A stretch of DNA of 64,000 bases. Source: Candidatus Competibacteraceae bacterium. GTDB taxonomy: Bacteria > Pseudomonadota > Gammaproteobacteria > Competibacterales > Competibacteraceae. The notes beneath the pieces are model-generated. The model had not been told where the DNA came from, ran no database searches, and was given only the letters and a program-made list of their open reading frames with translations. The position numbers and the translations under genes are program-made. Positions 42,471 through 50,195 of this stretch are shown piece by piece (within the stretch, counting starts at the first letter, position 1; each line of letters opens with the position of its first letter). The stretch spans positions 310,001-374,000 of the forward strand of contig JADJPA010000002.1 of assembly GCA_016713505.1 (NCBI GenBank), given 5' to 3'.

Positions 42471-43007
42471 GAAAACGAGACGAAGCTTGTGGCGATCAAA
42501 GAGGATCAGGATAACAGGCAACCCCAGCGCGCGGTGGCAACCAAAGCTGCGAGAGCGCCGATGTCGGTGGGAGGTAGCATCGATTTTTCCTTGGCGGCGA
42601 ACAAGCATTTGGCCTGGAAGTCGCGCCTGAGGCAATTTTTAAACGGCGAGCAAAATTTGACGGAAGCCGAGCTGGTTTCGCATCGGGAATGCGATTTTGG
42701 CAAATGGCTGTATGCGGGCGGCATGACGAAATTCGGGTATTTAGACGAGATGAAGGAAGTAGAAAAACAACATGCCGAATTTCACAGCGCCATCAAGACG
42801 CTTATTTCCTTGCAAAGAGAAGGTCGAGATGATCAAGCCAGAATCCAGCTTGGCAAGATCGACCGTCTTTCCGATAAAGTCGTGTCGTTATTGAATATTT
42901 TGGAAGGCAAATCAGCGATGAAAAAGCCTCGTCCGGTTGCGAGCAGGGTCGCGGCCGCACCGAAAGCAGCCGCTGCCGCGGCTTCCGAAGACTGGGAAGA
43001 GTTTTAG
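42015..43007 (+). CDS. Chemoreceptor, C-terminal part with CZB zinc-binding domain and WEEF tail
   Basis: This frame continues the receptor begun at 40948: signalling tip (DEIAFQTNLLALNAAVEAAR), second hairpin arm, then a CZB (chemoreceptor zinc-binding) domain with NKHLAWKSRLRQFLNGEQNL, SHRECDFGKWLYAGG and KQHAEFHSAIKTL, which supply the three His and one Cys of the family. It ends in EDWEEF, a CheR/CheB tethering tail. CZB domains sense zinc and, through Cys oxidation, hypochlorite in known receptors. Translation alone from the internal GTG 42015 would give a soluble fragment lacking half the hairpin. So either the receptor is inactive or the missing A is an error. Confidence 0.88.
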   Translation: MIDEIAFQTNLLALNAAVEAARAGEQGRGFAVVAGEVRKLAQRSADAAKEIKALITDSVAKVEDGGQLVERSGKTLQEIVTAIKKVSDIVAEMAAASREQASGIEQVNKAILQMDQTTQQNAALVEQTAAASHAMGEQAQQLQQLMAFFKLDENETKLVAIKEDQDNRQPQRAVATKAARAPMSVGGSIDFSLAANKHLAWKSRLRQFLNGEQNLTEAELVSHRECDFGKWLYAGGMTKFGYLDEMKEVEKQHAEFHSAIKTLISLQREGRDDQARIQLGKIDRLSDKVVSLLNILEGKSAMKKPRPVASRVAAAPKAAAAAASEDWEEF

Positions 43008-43017
43008 GAGTTAAACA

Positions 43018-43302
43018 ATGAATTTCATCAAATGCCAAGCCGAACTCGATATTGCAACTGTCGGTGCGTTACACCAGCAGTTGCTGGACGCGCTGCAAAC
43101 CTCGGAACCGTTGGAGATCGACGGTCAGGCCGTGCAAAAAATACACGCGGCAGCCTTGCAATTGTTTCTGAGCCTGATGTCCGAAGCCCAGTCGCAAGGG
43201 CTGTCCGTCAATTGGCGCAACCCTTCCCCGGCGGTAGTGGAGGGAGCGCGCTTGCTGGGATTGAGCGACCGGTTGGGATTGGAAACGACCGCAACCCGTT
43301 AA
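43018..43302 (+). CDS. STAS-domain protein at the head of cluster B
   Basis: The 94-residue protein has a STAS (anti-sigma antagonist) fold: ELDIATVGALHQQLLDALQT, LEIDGQAVQKIHAAALQLFL, NPSPAVVEGARLLGLSDRLG. The usual phosphorylatable Ser/Thr site (DxSG) is replaced by GQAVQKIHAAAL, as in lipid-/cluster-associated CheA neighbours. AGGAG precedes ATG 43018. It begins a run of che genes with matching direction and spacing, so it probably acts in this signalling system, but its role is unknown. Confidence 0.82.
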   Translation: MNFIKCQAELDIATVGALHQQLLDALQTSEPLEIDGQAVQKIHAAALQLFLSLMSEAQSQGLSVNWRNPSPAVVEGARLLGLSDRLGLETTATR

Positions 43303-43381
43303 ACCTATATACCCGCTCCCTGCGATCCCAGGCGTCGGGCCGGGAAACGATCACTGATTTGAATGAAAGGAAAACGCAATT

Positions 43382-43744
43382 ATGGCGACGATACTCGTAG
43401 TCGATGACTCCGCATCCATGCGGCAAATGGTGGAATTTACCCTCAAGGAAGCCGGCCATCAGGTCATGGTGGCGGAAGACGGCCAGGCGGCGTTGAACGT
43501 TGCCAAGGGCGCGGCGGCCAATCTGGTGATTACCGATGTCAACATGCCTAACATGGATGGCATTACCCTGATCCGCGAACTGCGGACCCTGCCCGCCTAT
43601 AAGTTCACCCCCATCCTCACCCTGACGACCGAATCCACCACCGAAAAGAAGATGGAAGGCAAGGACGCCGGCGCCACCGGCTGGATCGTCAAGCCCTTCA
43701 ATCCGGAAAAACTGTTGGCGACCGTCAACAAAGTCTTGGGATGA
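43382..43744 (+). CDS. cheY: CheY response regulator (cluster B)
   Basis: Single receiver domain of 120 residues. Acidic D8-D9, phospho-acceptor D52 (VITDVNMPNMDG), Thr in TLTTEST, Lys in VKPFNPEK. AAAGGA precedes ATG 43382. It sits 6 bases before cheA, so it is the cognate CheY of this kinase. Confidence 0.93.
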   Translation: MATILVVDDSASMRQMVEFTLKEAGHQVMVAEDGQAALNVAKGAAANLVITDVNMPNMDGITLIRELRTLPAYKFTPILTLTTESTTEKKMEGKDAGATGWIVKPFNPEKLLATVNKVLG

Positions 43745-43750
43745 CAGCAT

Positions 43751-45820
43751 ATGGCCATCGATATCGGTCAGTTCGTCCAAACCTTCTTCGAGGAAAGCTT
43801 TGAAGGACTGGATGTCATGGAGGCTGGCCTGCTAGCCCTACAGCCCGGTACGGCGACGGATCTGGAAAAGATCAACACCATTTTTCGGGCCGCCCATTCG
43901 ATCAAAGGCGGCAGCGGCACGTTTGGCTTCAAGGACGTGACCGATTTCACCCATCTGATGGAAACGTTGTTGGACGGGATGCGGGAAGGGCGGCTCGGCG
44001 TCACCAGCGAAGCGATGAATGTTTTGCTGGAGTCGGTGGACTGTTTGCGAGAAATGTTGGTCGCCGCGCGCGAGAACATCCCCGTCGAACCCGAGCGGAT
44101 TCAAGACCTACAAGGGCGGCTGGCGCGGCTGCTGAAAAAAGAGCCAACGGAAGCCGGGGCGGGTCCGCATAAATCCGCCGCGCCCGCCGAACCGCCGCCG
44201 ACGCCCCGAACGACCGGCTGGCGCATTCGGTTCAAGCCGCATCCTCAGTTGATGCACAGCGGTAACGATCCGGTGCGGATGTTTCGCGAACTGGCGGCTC
44301 TGGGGTCGTTGACGGTCCGGCCGGATACGGCGCGCCTGCCCCGCTTGGCGGAGTTGCGGCCCGAGGATTGTTATTTGGCCTGGGAGCTGGAACTACTCGG
44401 TGAGGTGGCGCGCGACGCCGTGGATGACGTGTTTGCCTGGGTCGAGGGCGACTGCGAGCTGAGCGTCGAACCTTTGACGGCGGAAAGCGCCCCAGAGCGG
44501 GCCGCCAAGCCGGCGGCCGAGCCTGTGGTAGTGCCGCCGGCGGGTTCCAAGGCCAGCGAAGAAGGGCGGCAAGGCGAGTTGTTGCTCGAACGGCGCAAGG
44601 GCGAGGATCGCCGCAGGGGCGACCGGCGGGTGAATGTGGCGGCATCCGACAGCGCCTCCATCCGGGTCGGCATCGACAAGGTGGATGTAGTCATCAATCT
44701 GGTCGGCGAGCTGATTACCACCCAGTCGATGTTGAGCGCTCTGGGCGAGGACTTCGACATGAGCCGGCTGGACAAGCTGCATGAAGCGCTGGATCAGTTG
44801 GATCGCAACACCCGCGACTTGCAGGAACACGTCATGCGGATCCGCATGTTGCCGGTCAGCTCGGTGTTCAGCCGGTTTCCGCGCATGGTGCACGATGTCA
44901 GCGGCAAGCTCGGCAAGCAGGTCGAACTGCGCATCAACGGCGAACAGACCGAACTCGACAAGACCGTCATCGAAAAGATCGGCGATCCGCTGGTGCACTT
45001 GATCCGCAACAGTCTCGATCACGGGCTGGAACCGCCCGAGGAACGGCTGCGCGCTGGCAAGCCGGAAACCGGCGTCATCAGCCTCGACGCTTATCACAAA
45101 AGCGGCAGCATCTTCATCGAAGTCGGCGACGACGGGCGCGGTCTCAACCGCGACGCACTGCTGCGCAAGGGCTTGGAAGAAGGCTTGCTCAGGCCCGGCG
45201 AAGACTACAGCGACGAGCAGATTTACGAATTGATTTTTCATCCGGGCCTGTCGACCGCCAAGCAACTCAGCGATGTATCCGGCCGGGGCGTGGGGATGGA
45301 TGTAGTGCGCAGCAACATCCAGGATGTAGGCGGCAGCATTCAAATCGCCAGCCAGCCCGGCCGGGGTACCCGCATCACGATTTCCCTGCCGCTGACCCTG
45401 GCGATCCTGGACGGCCAGTTGGTCAGCGTCGGCGGGGATTGCTACATCATCCCGCTGCTGTCGATCATCGAATCGGTGCAAATCAAGGCCGACGCCGTCA
45501 ACCGGGTGGCCGGCAAGGGCGAAGTGTTCCGATTCCGCGGCCAACCGCTGCCGATCCTGCGCTTGTACGATTTGTTCGGCACGGAAGGTGCTGTAAGTGA
45601 TTTGGAAAAAGGCTTGCTGGTGGTGGTGGAGGCCGACGGCCGCCAGATCGGGCTGTTCGTGGACGATCTGGAAGGGCAGCAACAGGTTTCCATCAAATCG
45701 TTGGAAAAAAATTTCCGGCGGGTGTCCGGCGTGGCGGGAGCCACGATTCTCGGCGACGGTCGGGTGGGTTTGATTCTCGATATCTCCGGCTTGATCCGGG
45801 TTAATAACGTAGCGTTGTGA
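43751..45820 (+). CDS. cheA: CheA histidine kinase (cluster B)
   Basis: The 689-residue kinase has Hpt (phospho-His49 in FRAAHSIKGGSGTFGF), a P2-like segment (GWRIRFKPHPQLMHSGNDPV and onward) that would dock CheY, a dimer helix (VDVVINLVGELITTQSMLSA), the ATPase domain (HLIRNSLDHGLE, VGDDGRGLNR, GRGVGMDVVRSNIQD) and one CheW-like domain. This differs from the cluster A kinase, which lacks P2 and has two CheW-like domains. The start ATG 43751 is 6 bases after cheY. Confidence 0.95.
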   Translation: MAIDIGQFVQTFFEESFEGLDVMEAGLLALQPGTATDLEKINTIFRAAHSIKGGSGTFGFKDVTDFTHLMETLLDGMREGRLGVTSEAMNVLLESVDCLREMLVAARENIPVEPERIQDLQGRLARLLKKEPTEAGAGPHKSAAPAEPPPTPRTTGWRIRFKPHPQLMHSGNDPVRMFRELAALGSLTVRPDTARLPRLAELRPEDCYLAWELELLGEVARDAVDDVFAWVEGDCELSVEPLTAESAPERAAKPAAEPVVVPPAGSKASEEGRQGELLLERRKGEDRRRGDRRVNVAASDSASIRVGIDKVDVVINLVGELITTQSMLSALGEDFDMSRLDKLHEALDQLDRNTRDLQEHVMRIRMLPVSSVFSRFPRMVHDVSGKLGKQVELRINGEQTELDKTVIEKIGDPLVHLIRNSLDHGLEPPEERLRAGKPETGVISLDAYHKSGSIFIEVGDDGRGLNRDALLRKGLEEGLLRPGEDYSDEQIYELIFHPGLSTAKQLSDVSGRGVGMDVVRSNIQDVGGSIQIASQPGRGTRITISLPLTLAILDGQLVSVGGDCYIIPLLSIIESVQIKADAVNRVAGKGEVFRFRGQPLPILRLYDLFGTEGAVSDLEKGLLVVVEADGRQIGLFVDDLEGQQQVSIKSLEKNFRRVSGVAGATILGDGRVGLILDISGLIRVNNVAL

Positions 45821-45825
45821 GGTAG

Positions 45826-46383
45826 ATGATGGACGTAAAAAAGACTGAATTGGCCACGCTGGGTTCGCGCGGCTTGCTCAAGCGCGAGGCCACCGCCGAA
45901 GGATTGCAGTATCTGACCTTCAGCCTGGCGGGCGAGGAATACGGCATCGACATTCTGAAGGTGCAGGAAATCCGCGGCTGGGCGCCGGTGACCAAGGTGC
46001 CCAACGCCCCGACCTTCGTGCGCGGCGTGATGAACCTGCGCGGCGCCATCGTGCCGGTGATCGACTTGCGCTTGCGCTTCAATCTGGAATCGGTGGAGTA
46101 CACCAAGACCACCGTGGTGATCGTGGTGACGGTGCAGTCGGCCAGCGGCAGCCGGATCATCGGCACGGTGGTGGACGGCGTGTCGGACGTGTTGAACCTC
46201 AACGTCGCCGACATTCAGCCGGCGCCGGATTTCGGCACGGCGGTGCATACCGAATTCATCAGCGGGCTGGTGACGGTCGAGGCCGGCATGGTGATGTTGC
46301 TGGATGTGGATCGCCTGTTGAGCGTGGAAGAAATGTTCGCGTTGGAAACCGCGCGGCCGGAAGCCCATGCGGCGGCTGCATAA
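45826..46383 (+). CDS. cheW: CheW coupling protein (cluster B)
   Basis: The 185-residue coupling protein has EYGIDILKVQEIRGWAPVTK, FVRGVMNLRGAIVPVIDLRL and VDGVSDVLNLNVADIQPAPD. It has a 35-residue N-terminal extension before the fold. ATG 45826 and ATG 45829 are both possible behind GAGG. It follows cheA by 5 bases. Confidence 0.93.
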   Translation: MMDVKKTELATLGSRGLLKREATAEGLQYLTFSLAGEEYGIDILKVQEIRGWAPVTKVPNAPTFVRGVMNLRGAIVPVIDLRLRFNLESVEYTKTTVVIVVTVQSASGSRIIGTVVDGVSDVLNLNVADIQPAPDFGTAVHTEFISGLVTVEAGMVMLLDVDRLLSVEEMFALETARPEAHAAAA

Positions 46384-46408
46384 TTCAATACTATCAAAAA
46401 GATCATGA

Positions 46409-46436
46409 GGGTGGGCCGTGCTTCGTGGCCCAACCC
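46409..46436 (+). repeat. Stem-loop between cheW and cheR of cluster B
   Basis: GGGTGGGCC (46409-46417) pairs with GGCCCAACCC (46427-46436) with a one-base bulge around a 9-base loop. It stands in the 73-base gap between cheW and cheR. It could weaken read-through, or be a REP-like element. Confidence 0.5.
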
Positions 46437-46456
46437 AACGCGATCGTGATTCAGGG

Positions 46457-47308
46457 ATGCAAGGCGGGTGTGCGGTGAATATCGAGTTTGAATTTTCCGA
46501 TCGGGACTTTCAGCGGGTCCGGCAGATCATCAACGACATTGCGGGCATTTCGCTGGCGGATGGCAAGCGCGAGCTGGTCTACAGCCGGCTGTCGCGGCGC
46601 TTGCGCCAGCGGGGGATGCAGCGTTTCGAGGATTATTGCAATCTGCTGGAGGCGCATGACGATACCGTGGAAATGAGCGAATTCGTCAACGCGCTCACCA
46701 CCAACCTGACTTCGTTTTTCCGGGAATCCCATCACTTCGAGTTCCTGGCCAAGGAGCTGCTGCCGGAGCTGATTCGCAAGCAGAGCCTCGGCAACCGGCG
46801 GTTGCGCATCTGGTCGGCCGGCTGTTCGACCGGTGAGGAGCCATATTCCATCGCCATGGTGGTGCGGGAAACCCTGCCGTCGGTCGGTTGGGACGTGAAG
46901 ATCCTGGCGACCGATTTGGATTCCAACGTGTTGGCGACCGCCGAACGCGGTGTTTACGACGAAAGTCGCGTCAAGGATTTGTCAGACGCCCGCTTGCGAC
47001 GCTGGTTTCAAAAGGGCCGAGGGGCGCAGGCCGGCCAGGTTCGGGCTGCCTCGGCGCTGCGCGATCTCATTACGTTCAAACAGTTGAACTTGATGGACGA
47101 CTGGCCGATGCGCGGTCCGTTCGATGTCATCTTCTGCCGTAACGTGGTGATTTATTTTGATAAACCGACCCAGCGAGTGCTGTTCGAGCGCTTCGCCGAC
47201 CTGCTGGACGAGCAGGGCCATCTGTTCGTCGGCCATTCCGAATCGCTGTTCAAGGTGACCGAACGGTTCGCGCCGTTAGGCAAGACCATCTACCAACGAT
47301 GCCTTTAA
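46457..47308 (+). CDS. cheR: CheR, chemoreceptor methyltransferase (cluster B)
   Basis: About 283 residues. Motifs: FQRVRQIINDIAGISLADGK, TSFFRESHHF, the SAM site RIWSAGCSTGEEPYSIAMVV, LATDLDSNVLATAERGVYDE and DVIFCRNVVIYFDK. The start is ATG 46457 or GTG 46475; both follow a Gly/Arg-rich stretch, and the frame up to 46418 is open. It differs from the cluster A CheR, so each cluster has its own methyltransferase. Confidence 0.92.
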   Translation: MQGGCAVNIEFEFSDRDFQRVRQIINDIAGISLADGKRELVYSRLSRRLRQRGMQRFEDYCNLLEAHDDTVEMSEFVNALTTNLTSFFRESHHFEFLAKELLPELIRKQSLGNRRLRIWSAGCSTGEEPYSIAMVVRETLPSVGWDVKILATDLDSNVLATAERGVYDESRVKDLSDARLRRWFQKGRGAQAGQVRAASALRDLITFKQLNLMDDWPMRGPFDVIFCRNVVIYFDKPTQRVLFERFADLLDEQGHLFVGHSESLFKVTERFAPLGKTIYQRCL

Positions 47309-47316
47309 GGTAACCG

Positions 47317-47982
47317 ATGATGACGACAGCCACGCGCGCCACTAACCGGTTGAAGCATTTACGCCTGCCGGAATTCGGACACATGAGCAGTTACTGGGAT
47401 CCGGTCCAGAACGTTGAGGTGGTCAGGATTCTGGCGGGAGAATATTACGTCACCCACTGCCAGGAGATGATCACCACCGTGCTCGGCTCCTGCATTTCGG
47501 CCTGCGTGCGCGACAAGGTGGCCAACATCGGCGGCATGAACCACTTCATGCTGCCCGAGGAAAGCCGGCCGGGCGACGAGTCGGGGCATCGGGGGTTGAC
47601 CGCCGACGCCGCTTACGGCAGCTATGCGATGGAACGGTTGATCAACTGCGTCTTGAAGTACGGTGGCCGCCGCGAAAACCTGGAAATCAAGGTGTTCGGC
47701 GGCGGGCGGATCATGGGCGGCATGACCGACATCGGCTTGCAAAACATCAGCTTCGTGCGCGCCTATCTGCGCACCGAGGGTCTCAATATCGCCGCCGAGG
47801 ATGTGGGCGGCGACTTGCCGCGCCGGATGGCCTACCTGCCCGCGACCGGCAAGGTGCTGGTCAAGAAGCTGCGCAACGTGCGCAGCGAAACCATCATCAA
47901 GCAGGAGACCGCCTACCGCGACGACCTGCGCCGGCCGGAGAGCAAGGGCGGCGAGGTCGAACTGTTCGGAGATTTCGGCTGA
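47317..47982 (+). CDS. cheD: CheD, receptor deamidase
   Basis: CheD deamidates receptor glutamines and can interact with CheC/CheX-type phosphatases. The protein of 221 residues has the catalytic strand TTVLGSCISACVRDKVANIG with Cys, NHFMLPE with the His, and the core VFGGGRIMGGMTDIGLQNIS. It has an N-terminal extension of about 30 residues and a charged C-terminal tail. It overlaps cheB by one base, so the two are coupled. Confidence 0.92.
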   Translation: MMTTATRATNRLKHLRLPEFGHMSSYWDPVQNVEVVRILAGEYYVTHCQEMITTVLGSCISACVRDKVANIGGMNHFMLPEESRPGDESGHRGLTADAAYGSYAMERLINCVLKYGGRRENLEIKVFGGGRIMGGMTDIGLQNISFVRAYLRTEGLNIAAEDVGGDLPRRMAYLPATGKVLVKKLRNVRSETIIKQETAYRDDLRRPESKGGEVELFGDFG

Positions 47983-49076
47983 TGGCGGACAGAATCAAGG
48001 TGTTGATCATCGACGATTCGGCGCTGGTCCGTCAGATGCTCACCGAAATGCTGGCGCGGGATTCCGGCATCGAAGTGGTGGGTTCGGCGACCGATCCCTA
48101 TATGGCGCGGGAGAAGATCAAGAAGCTCGATCCCGACGTGCTGACCCTGGATGTGGAAATGCCGCGCATGGACGGCTTGACGTTTCTCAGCAACCTCATG
48201 CGGTTGCGGCCGATGCCGGTGGTGATGGTGTCGTCGCTGACCGAATCGGGCGCGGCGGTGACCCTGCAAGCCCTGGAACTGGGAGCCATCGACTTCGTGA
48301 CCAAACCCAAGGTGGACCTGGCGCACACCCTGGACGATTACGCCCTGGAAATCCGGGAGAAAATCCGCATCGCGGCCGGCGCTCGGGTGCAGGAACGCCG
48401 CCCGCCGCCCGCCGCCAACCAGCCGATGCGGGTGGTCGAAAAGTATTCGGCCGACGTGATCTTGCAACGGGAGGGCCAGCGGCGGCCGTTCAAGACCACC
48501 GAGAGCATCATCGCCATCGGCGCCTCCACCGGCGGCACCGAAGCGATCAAGGAAGTGTTGATCCGAATGCCGTTGAACTGTCCGGGCATCGTCATCACCC
48601 AGCATATCCCCGAAGCCTTCAGCGGGCCGTTTGCCCGCCGCATGGATTCCGTATCGGCGATTGCGGTGTGCGAGGCGGCCGACGGCCAGCAAGTGTTTCC
48701 GGGACACGCCTACATCGCGCCCGGCGACCGGCATTTGATGCTGGTGCGCGACGGCGCGCGCTACATGTGCCGCCTGAACGACGGCCCGCCGGTCAACCGG
48801 CATCGGCCCAGCGTGGACGTGCTGTTTCGCTCGGTGGCGGCCAACGCCGGCCAAAACGCGGTCGGCGTGATCTTGACCGGCATGGGCGATGACGGCGCGC
48901 GGGGCTTGAAGGAAATGCGCGAGGCCGGCGCGCCCACCATCGCCCAGGACGAACAGACCAGCGTGGTGTGGGGGATGCCGGGCCAGGCGGTGAAATTGGG
49001 GGGCGTGGACAAGATCCTGCCTTTGGAGGCGGTGGCCGGACAGATGTTGCGCTTTGCGGAGGAACATGCGCGATGA
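47982..49076 (+). CDS. cheB: CheB, receptor methylesterase (cluster B)
   Basis: The 364-residue enzyme has a receiver (phospho-acceptor D57, LTLDVEMPRMDG) and the methylesterase domain (IGASTGGTEAIKEVLIRMPL, TQHIPEAFSGPFARRMDS, VILTGMGDDGARGLKEM). Start ATG 47982 overlaps the cheD stop by one base, and its stop overlaps the start of the next gene as ATGA. The linker lacks the repeats seen in the cluster A CheB. Confidence 0.95.
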   Translation: MADRIKVLIIDDSALVRQMLTEMLARDSGIEVVGSATDPYMAREKIKKLDPDVLTLDVEMPRMDGLTFLSNLMRLRPMPVVMVSSLTESGAAVTLQALELGAIDFVTKPKVDLAHTLDDYALEIREKIRIAAGARVQERRPPPAANQPMRVVEKYSADVILQREGQRRPFKTTESIIAIGASTGGTEAIKEVLIRMPLNCPGIVITQHIPEAFSGPFARRMDSVSAIAVCEAADGQQVFPGHAYIAPGDRHLMLVRDGARYMCRLNDGPPVNRHRPSVDVLFRSVAANAGQNAVGVILTGMGDDGARGLKEMREAGAPTIAQDEQTSVVWGMPGQAVKLGGVDKILPLEAVAGQMLRFAEEHAR

Positions 49077-50146
49077 AGGTCAATGATATCAGCGCTCGGG
49101 CGGTCGGGCTGGCGGACGACCAATCGGACGAGCTGTCGCGGATCGCGACCGAGATTCTGATCGCCCTGCAACACCTTTTGTCCTTGAAGGAAGGCAAGAT
49201 TCACGAGGACATCCGCCGGGGCAAGACTATCATCAGTGATGCGGTGGTCAAACTAGGCAACAGTTTCAATGGCTTGAACAATCACACGCGCGCCCAGCAA
49301 CAGTTGGTGGCGTCCTTGATCGAGGAGGTATCCCAGAAAAAGGCGGGCGGGGGGAGCGCCAACCGGGCCAGCGTGCGGGAAATCGCCGACGGCATGTCGG
49401 TGATCTTACAGGGCTTCATGGACACCCTGACGCAGGTCAGCGCCCAAAGCAGCGGGGTGATCGCCAAGATGGAAGCCATGACCGACGTGGTGAATCAGAC
49501 CTTTTCGCTGCTCAGCAACGTCGAAATGATCACCAAGCAGACCAACCTGCTGTCGCTGAACGCCTTCATCGAAGCGGCGCGTTCGGGTGAGGCGGGACGA
49601 GGCTTTCAGGTGGTCGCCACCGAAATGCGCAACCTGTCGCACAGCTCGGCGCGCCTGAACGAGCAAATCCGGGTGCAGGTGGAGCAGTCCAAGAAGATCG
49701 TCCACGAAACCCGCGATGTGGTCAACCAGATGGCGATGCGCGACATGGCCTCCTTGATCGAGGCCAAGGACAACGCCGACATCCTGTTCGCCAAGCTGGG
49801 CGTCATGAACGAATTCATCTCCGAACATCTCGGCCAAGTTTCCGATATCAGCCAGAGCATCGACCGCAGCGTGGGCCTGGCGGTGCAGTCGTTGCAGTTT
49901 GAGGACATCGTCGGTCAGTTGTTGGGTCATGCCGATCGGGAGCTTGGCGAGCAGGAGCAGGTGCTGGCGGAGCTGCGCAACCGCTTGCGGGCCTTTACCG
50001 AGGCCGCTCAAAACGGCGGCGATACCCGCAAGGCCCTGCTCGAACTGCAAGCCAGCCTGGACGCCATGCAGCGCTCCGGGCTGTTCCAGAAAAGCAAAAC
50101 CGTTTTGCAACAATCCATGGATGAAGGCGATGTCGAACTGTTTTAA
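49073..50146 (+). CDS. Soluble receptor-like protein with a CheZ-like motif (cluster B)
   Basis: The 357-residue protein has no membrane helix. It contains an MCP-type hairpin tip (VEMITKQTNLLSLNAFIEAA at about 150-169, then GEAGRGFQVVATEMRNL), but with Leu/Phe changes in the tip (LSLNAFIEAA instead of LALNAAIEAA). A C-terminal segment, QSLQFEDIVGQLLGHADREL, resembles the CheZ active-site helix (QDFQDLTGQV): Asp278 and Gln282 have the CheZ spacing. The start is ATG 49073, coupled to cheB. It could be a cytoplasmic receptor, or it could act on CheY-P; this is inference. No cheZ gene is present in the window. Confidence 0.85.
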   Translation: MKVNDISARAVGLADDQSDELSRIATEILIALQHLLSLKEGKIHEDIRRGKTIISDAVVKLGNSFNGLNNHTRAQQQLVASLIEEVSQKKAGGGSANRASVREIADGMSVILQGFMDTLTQVSAQSSGVIAKMEAMTDVVNQTFSLLSNVEMITKQTNLLSLNAFIEAARSGEAGRGFQVVATEMRNLSHSSARLNEQIRVQVEQSKKIVHETRDVVNQMAMRDMASLIEAKDNADILFAKLGVMNEFISEHLGQVSDISQSIDRSVGLAVQSLQFEDIVGQLLGHADRELGEQEQVLAELRNRLRAFTEAAQNGGDTRKALLELQASLDAMQRSGLFQKSKTVLQQSMDEGDVELF

Positions 50147-50195
50147 CAGGCTCGCCCGCATTTGCCCGACACGATCAGAACCCGGTTGAACCCTC

